Source: an uncultured Elusimicrobiales bacterium
Lineage (GTDB): Bacteria > Elusimicrobiota > Elusimicrobia > Elusimicrobiales > Elusimicrobiaceae
Assembly: GCA_944322775.1 (NCBI GenBank)
Contig: CALUQA010000106.1
Location: 1-6,434, forward strand
Direction of reading: 5' to 3'
DNA: 6,434 nt
Numbering within the stretch: the first letter of the stretch is position 1; each line of letters opens with the position of its first letter. Position numbers and translations under genes: made by a program. The notes under the pieces are model-generated. The model had not been told where the DNA came from. It was given only the letters and a program-made list of their open reading frames with translations, and made no database searches. Below are positions 1 to 6,434 of this stretch, one piece after another.

Positions 1-1240
<1,240 letters not shown>

Positions 1241-1246
1241 AAGGTT

Positions 1247-1255
1247 ATTCTAACA
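1247..1255 (-). promoter_or_regulatory. Candidate extended -10 promoter of leuS, leaderless type
   Basis: On the minus strand this reads TG-T-TAGAAT, an extended -10 element. Only six bases (AACCTT) separate it from the leuS ATG, so transcription would start at or next to the A of the ATG. No convincing -35 is seen; the expected position falls in the T-tract of the preceding terminator. No purine-rich ribosome-binding sequence is present. The motif is seen directly; promoter function is inferred. Confidence 0.42.
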
Positions 1256-1266
1256 ATTTTCAAGCC

Positions 1267-1310
1267 AAAAAATAAGCCCCCCGGCAGAGGGAAAAGCCCC
1301 GACCGGGCGC
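1267..1310 (-). terminator. Probable Rho-independent terminator after the xer gene
   Basis: On the minus strand, just downstream of the xer stop, a GC-rich segment can pair CCCGG with CCGGG, extended by two outer pairs across a small internal loop. The enclosed loop contains a second possible GGG/CCC hairpin. The stem is followed by TTATTTTTT (1267-1275). The fold is imperfect, so function is likely but not certain. It would insulate leuS from xer transcription. Confidence 0.5.
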
Positions 1311-1321
1311 CCCGCGGTTTT

Positions 1322-2209
1322 TTAGCCGCGCGGGTGGAATTTTTTATGTTTTTCTTTTAAGTCGCTTACGTCCAAATGGGTGTAAATTTGTGTGGTGGTC
1401 AAATTGGCGTGGCCCAGCATTTCCTGCAGGCTGCGCAGGTCTGCCCCGCCTTGCAAGAGGTGGCTGGCAAACGTATGGCGGAACAAATGCGGGTGCAGCG
1501 GCTGGGCAATGCCCGCTTTGCGCCCCAAGGCGGCCAAATCTTTCCACACGCTTTGGCGGCTTACTTTTTTGCCGTCACGGTTTAAAAAAAGTTCAGAAGC
1601 TACGTTTGTTTTGCTGGCAAAATGCGCTTCCCGCACGGAAAGATAGTGCTTCAGCCGCTGGCAGCAGGCCGGGTGCAGCGGCACAAAACGCTGCTTGCCA
1701 CCTTTGCCAAAAGCCAGCCCCCACCCTTCGTCCGTGTTTACGTTTTCCAGCTGCAGGTTAATCAACTCGCTCACGCGCAGGCCGGCGGCATAAAGCAACT
1801 CCACAATAGTCAGTGTGCGCACCTCGTCAAATTTTTCGGCCGGGTAAGAAAGCAGCCGTTCCATTTCCTGGCGGGAAAGTTGCTCCGGCATGCGCTGGGG
1901 CAGCTTGGGGGATTTTAAAAAGCGGGTGGGGTCCTCTTTTATTCTGCCGTCTATAATGAGGAATTTATAAAAACATTTTACCGCTTCCTGCTTGCGGAAC
2001 ACGCTGGCGGCGGAAAGTTTTTCTATGCTGCGCAGCTGATAGGTGTAACTGTCCAAAAACTGCGGCGGCACTTGCAAGGGGGAAAGTTCATTGGCGGCGC
2101 AATATTCCAAATAATGGGCCACGTCGGACACATAGGCCTCTAACGTGTTGGGGCTTAACTGGCGTTCAAACGACAAATGATTTTTAAAATCGTCCAGTAT
2201 GGGTTCCAT
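1322..2209 (-). CDS. xerD: Xer-family site-specific tyrosine recombinase, most like XerD
   Basis: Tyrosine recombinase of the kind that resolves chromosome dimers at dif by strand exchange through a covalent phosphotyrosine link. With the start at 2209 the protein has 295 residues, close to the family's roughly 298. The N-terminal SAM-like core-binding domain (about 1-95, with SPNTLEAY) is followed by the catalytic domain. All six catalytic residues are present at XerD spacing: Arg145 (AAGLRVSEL), Lys169 (GKGGK), His241 and Arg244 (HLFRH), His267 (LGHA) and nucleophile Tyr276 (QIYTH). The protein ends in the typical HPRG. The segment SPKLPQRMPEQLS resembles E. coli XerD more than XerC, but the C-terminal ANLTTTQIYTHLD resembles XerC, so XerC or a lone Xer remains possible. 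An in-frame ATG at 2260 would add 17 unconserved residues; the 2209 start is preferred because AGAAGG lies 9 nt upstream. It is divergent from the pilin gene, with a dif-like sequence in its promoter region. Confidence 0.92.
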   Translation of the reverse strand: MEPILDDFKNHLSFERQLSPNTLEAYVSDVAHYLEYCAANELSPLQVPPQFLDSYTYQLRSIEKLSAASVFRKQEAVKCFYKFLIIDGRIKEDPTRFLKSPKLPQRMPEQLSRQEMERLLSYPAEKFDEVRTLTIVELLYAAGLRVSELINLQLENVNTDEGWGLAFGKGGKQRFVPLHPACCQRLKHYLSVREAHFASKTNVASELFLNRDGKKVSRQSVWKDLAALGRKAGIAQPLHPHLFRHTFASHLLQGGADLRSLQEMLGHANLTTTQIYTHLDVSDLKEKHKKFHPRG

Positions 2210-2218
2210 TATAGCAGG

Positions 2219-2224
2219 CCTTCT
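2219..2224 (-). promoter_or_regulatory. Shine-Dalgarno deciding the xer start
   Basis: AGAAGG on the minus strand, 9 nt before the ATG at 2209. The alternative ATG at 2260 has no such sequence, and the protein starting at 2209 has the usual Xer length. Confidence 0.6.
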
Positions 2225-2262
2225 TGCACAGCTGTTTGCCAACCTACCGCGGCGTGGCATTT

Positions 2263-2292
2263 AGTTTACATAATATTATAAATTTTGGCAGT
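2263..2292 (-). other. dif-like Xer recombination site (candidate)
   Basis: On the minus strand the arm TTATGTAAACT (2263-2273) is identical to the right (XerD-side) arm of Bacillus subtilis dif as I remember it, and close to the E. coli arm TTATGTTAAAT. An 8-nt AT-rich spacer (2274-2281) separates it from ACTGCCAAAAT (2282-2292), which matches the B. subtilis left arm ACTTCCTAGAA at 7 of 11 positions, including the outer ACTnCC. Chromosomal dif sites normally have a 6-nt centre; 8 nt is known from the plasmid site cer. The site lies 53 bp upstream of the preferred xer start and overlaps its likely -10, so Xer binding could also repress the gene. Against it: the region is AT-rich and the second arm is weak. 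Confidence 0.4.
2275..2280 (-). promoter_or_regulatory. Candidate -10 box of the xer gene
   Basis: A perfect TATAAT on the minus strand. A start about 7 nt downstream would give a leader of roughly 60 nt before the ATG at 2209. The -35 position is only AT-rich and has no good match. The box lies inside the dif-like sequence, so the two readings compete or overlap. Confidence 0.35.
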
Positions 2293-2327
2293 AAAAGAAA
2301 ATAGAAACAGAAGGATATAGATGTATT

Positions 2328-2336
2328 TGATAAAAT
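2328..2336 (+). promoter_or_regulatory. Candidate extended -10 promoter of the pilin gene, leaderless type
   Basis: TG-A-TAAAAT followed by six bases (ATTCGT) and then the pilin ATG at 2343. This is the same layout as at leuS. No -35 match is seen 16-18 nt upstream. Transcription would start at the ATG, consistent with the lack of a Shine-Dalgarno sequence there. Confidence 0.42.
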
Positions 2337-2342
2337 ATTCGT

Positions 2343-2882
2343 ATGAAAATACATTGCAAACAAGCTAATAAAAAAACAAGCGGTTTTACGCTTATTGAAC
2401 TTTTGGTAGTGGTATTAATTATCGGCATATTGGCGGCAGTTGCGCTGCCAAAGTATGAAACAGCAGTTATGGCCAGCAGAGTAATGAGTTTTATGCCTGC
2501 CGCCCGTGCTATAAAAGACGCGCAAGAACGTTATTATATGGCTAACGGAAATTACACGTTAGATTTGGAAAATTTAGACATATCTGTTCCTTCTGGTTGC
2601 CGAATTTATGGTGGCTCCACTATTAAAAATCAGATATTATGCGGTGATGATTGGGTGCTGGATAATTTAGGCAGCGGCGGGGGAAACCCTTCTCCGGTGC
2701 GTCAATTGGAAGTGCATTATTGTCCCGGTCAAAATGGACGCGGTACATCTTCCTGCAACGGCAATACCGATAAAGGACGAATTACCCTGTTTTATGACCA
2801 GCATCCCGTATCCCCGGGCAAAACAATTTGCACCTCTCCTTCCAGGGCGTTCTGTGCGGCTATGAAAAGCGCGTTAAGATAA
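2343..2882 (+). CDS. Type IV pilin-like (PilE-type) prepilin, standing alone
   Basis: 179-residue prepilin. A 14-residue leader (MKIHCKQANKKTSG), basic and ending in Gly, precedes the prepilin peptidase site G14/F15. The mature protein would start FTLIE, with the conserved Glu at mature position 5 and Pro at mature position 22, and a hydrophobic helix over about residues 15-36 that anchors the subunit in the inner membrane before assembly. The helix continues into an Ala-rich segment and then YYMANGNYTLDLENLDI, the alpha-beta loop region. The predicted exported domain has six Cys (86, 100, 127, 138, 163, 171), enough for three disulfides. No other pilus gene (pilB, pilC, pilD, pilQ) is in the window, so assembly would rely on machinery encoded elsewhere. 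The start at 2343 is the only Met after an in-frame stop at 2331. The first part of the gene is visibly more AT-rich than its neighbours. Major pilin, minor pilin and secretion pseudopilin cannot be told apart here. Confidence 0.88.
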   Translation: MKIHCKQANKKTSGFTLIELLVVVLIIGILAAVALPKYETAVMASRVMSFMPAARAIKDAQERYYMANGNYTLDLENLDISVPSGCRIYGGSTIKNQILCGDDWVLDNLGSGGGNPSPVRQLEVHYCPGQNGRGTSSCNGNTDKGRITLFYDQHPVSPGKTICTSPSRAFCAAMKSALR

Positions 2883-2894
2883 TAAATTGCAAAT

Positions 2895-2926
2895 AAAAAA
2901 CACCCCGCTTTTGGCGGGGTGTTTTT
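2895..2926. terminator. Strong bidirectional Rho-independent terminator
   Basis: A perfect 9-bp stem, ACACCCCGC (2900-2908) with GCGGGGTGT (2914-2922), closes a 5-nt loop. It is flanked by an A-run on the left and a T-run on the right, so it works in both directions. It sits between the convergent pilin and recA genes, 12 bp after the pilin stop and 14 bp after the recA stop, and should end both transcripts. Confidence 0.92.
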
Positions 2927-2940
2927 GGGTGTAACGTAAA

Positions 2941-4014
2941 CTATTTTTTGGCAGTTTTGGCTTTGGCTTCCGGTTGGGCAGCCGCGGCTTCTTTTTCCTG
3001 CGGGGTTACTTTGCCGCCGTTATAGTGGTGGCCCAAATATTTGACGTAGAGCTTGTCTTCAATTTCGGCCGCCAACTGCGGGTTGTCTTTTAAATACTGG
3101 CGGGCATTTTCGGCCCCCTGGCCCAGTTTTTCGTCGCCGTACAGATACCAGCTGCCGCTTTTTTCCAGCAGGCCCGATTCTACGCCTTTGTCCAACAGGC
3201 AGGCCTCGCGGGAAATGCCTTCCCCATGCAGCATGGTAAACTCGGCCTGGCGGTACGGGGGCGCCACTTTGTTTTTGGTCACTTTGGCGCGCACACGGGT
3301 GCCGATAATTTCGTCTCCTTTTTTCAGGTTTTCAATGCGGCGCACGTCAATGCGCACGGAAGCGTAAAACTTAAGTGCCAAGCCGCCGGGGGTGGTTTCG
3401 GGGTTGCCGAACATCACGCCGATTTTTTGGCGCAGCTGGTTAATAAAAATAATGCTGGTTTTGGTTTTGTTTAAAATGCTGGTCAGCTTGCGCAGGGCCT
3501 GGCTCATCAGTCTGGCCTGCAAACCGACGTGCGCGTCGCCCATTTCGCCTTCAATTTCGGCTTTGGGAACCAGGGCGGCCACGGAGTCAATAATAATCAA
3601 ATCCACGGCGCCGGAACGCACCAATTTTTCGGCAATTTCCAAGGCTTGTTCGCCCGAATCCGGCTGGGAAATAAGCAGTTCGTCCACGTTTACGCCAATG
3701 GAAGCGGCATAAACGGGGTCCAAAGCGTGTTCGGCGTCAATAAAAGCCACTACGCCGCCGTTTTTCTGCGCTTGGGCCGCCACATGCAAAGACAGGGTGG
3801 TCTTGCCGCCGGCTTCGGGGCCGTAAATTTCAATCACGCGCCCGCGGGGAATGCCGCCCACGCCCAAGGCCAAGTCCAAGGACAAAGCCCCGGTGGGGAT
3901 AGCGTCCACTTTTTTTACGTTGGCACTGCCCAAAGTGGTGATGGCTTCTTTGCCAAAGGCTTTTTCAATTTGGCCCAAGGCCAAATTTAATGCCTTTTGT
4001 TTGTTTGCGTCCAT
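2941..4014 (-). CDS. recA: RecA recombinase
   Basis: ATP-dependent strand-exchange protein that forms filaments on single-stranded DNA for recombinational repair and, where LexA exists, triggers its self-cleavage. The protein has 357 residues, a normal length. Visible: N-terminal polymerisation helix (about 1-30); Walker A GPEAGGKT (65-72); the catalytic glutamate region DAEHALDP (93-100, Glu95); Walker B LIIIDS (139-144); the L1 region with EGEMGDAHVG (155-164); the INQLRQKIG switch and L2 loop (191-211, with Gln193 and GNPETTPGG); the RecA signature ALKFYASVR (213-221); and the C-terminal DNA-gating domain (about 270-330). Two oddities are the Walker A, which differs from E. coli GPESSGKT, and the tail, which is Ala/Lys-rich and basic instead of acidic. 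It follows clpC by 21 bp with a good Shine-Dalgarno, so it is probably co-transcribed, and it ends at the 2895-2926 terminator. Confidence 0.99.
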   Translation of the reverse strand: MDANKQKALNLALGQIEKAFGKEAITTLGSANVKKVDAIPTGALSLDLALGVGGIPRGRVIEIYGPEAGGKTTLSLHVAAQAQKNGGVVAFIDAEHALDPVYAASIGVNVDELLISQPDSGEQALEIAEKLVRSGAVDLIIIDSVAALVPKAEIEGEMGDAHVGLQARLMSQALRKLTSILNKTKTSIIFINQLRQKIGVMFGNPETTPGGLALKFYASVRIDVRRIENLKKGDEIIGTRVRAKVTKNKVAPPYRQAEFTMLHGEGISREACLLDKGVESGLLEKSGSWYLYGDEKLGQGAENARQYLKDNPQLAAEIEDKLYVKYLGHHYNGGKVTPQEKEAAAAQPEAKAKTAKK

Positions 4015-4023
4015 GTTTCCTCC
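4015..4023 (-). promoter_or_regulatory. recA ribosome-binding site
   Basis: GGAGGAAAC directly before the recA ATG on the minus strand, a near-ideal Shine-Dalgarno. It fills nearly half of the 21-bp gap after the clpC stop, which leaves no room for a separate promoter or operator between the two genes. Confidence 0.8.
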
Positions 4024-4035
4024 GATACAAAACGG

Positions 4036-6434
<2,399 letters not shown>

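Noticed and set aside
1276..1300. Repeated AAGCCCC in the xer-leuS gap as a CRISPR-like or mobile repeat
   Set aside because: There are only two short copies, better explained as parts of the terminator stems.
2210..2260. 17-residue N-terminal extension of the xer product from the ATG at 2260
   Set aside because: The extension is unconserved Arg-rich sequence, its ATG has no Shine-Dalgarno, and the 2209 start has one and gives the family length. A very short leader from the TATTAT upstream of 2260 cannot be wholly excluded.
2343..2882. General secretion (type II) pseudopilin
   Set aside because: There are no gsp neighbours, and the YYMANGNYT and multi-cysteine layout fits PilE-type proteins better; it cannot be excluded from sequence alone.
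4015..4035. A LexA-type SOS operator upstream of recA
   Set aside because: The 21-bp gap holds the Shine-Dalgarno and no palindromic operator.

Overview
The window looks like ordinary bacterial chromosome holding four conserved housekeeping genes on the minus strand and one isolated pilin gene on the plus strand. Read along the minus strand, from right to left, the order is clpC (its 5' end lies beyond the right edge), recA, then a Xer-family tyrosine recombinase, then leuS (its 3' end lies beyond the left edge). The type IV pilin-like gene sits between recA and the recombinase, facing recA. The pilin style (short basic leader, G/FTLIE processing site, long Val/Ile/Leu helix, then a YYMANGNYT segment and several cysteines), standing alone among housekeeping genes, resembles the many scattered pilin-like genes of Elusimicrobiota such as Elusimicrobium. 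That assignment is inference from memory of the family, not a database match.

Right side: clpC and recA are 21 bp apart, the gap holds only a good Shine-Dalgarno sequence, and both very probably share a transcript that ends at a strong bidirectional hairpin (about 2895-2926). The same hairpin ends the pilin transcript. ClpC is an unfolding ATPase that feeds ClpP. RecA carries out homologous recombination.

Middle: the pilin and the recombinase are divergent over a short AT-rich region (2210-2342). It contains a sequence resembling a Xer recombination (dif) site, with one arm identical to the right arm of Bacillus subtilis dif as I remember it. It lies directly upstream of the xer gene, an arrangement known from some single-recombinase systems. 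This is the most interesting signal in the window.

Left side: a probable terminator separates xer from leuS. Both leuS and the pilin gene show a TGn-TAnAAT extended -10 exactly 6 nt before the ATG and no Shine-Dalgarno at that ATG, which suggests leaderless transcripts. The xer and recA starts have clear Shine-Dalgarno sequences.

There is no gene-free stretch longer than about 135 bp. I saw no tRNA, rRNA, CRISPR array, insertion sequence or riboswitch.
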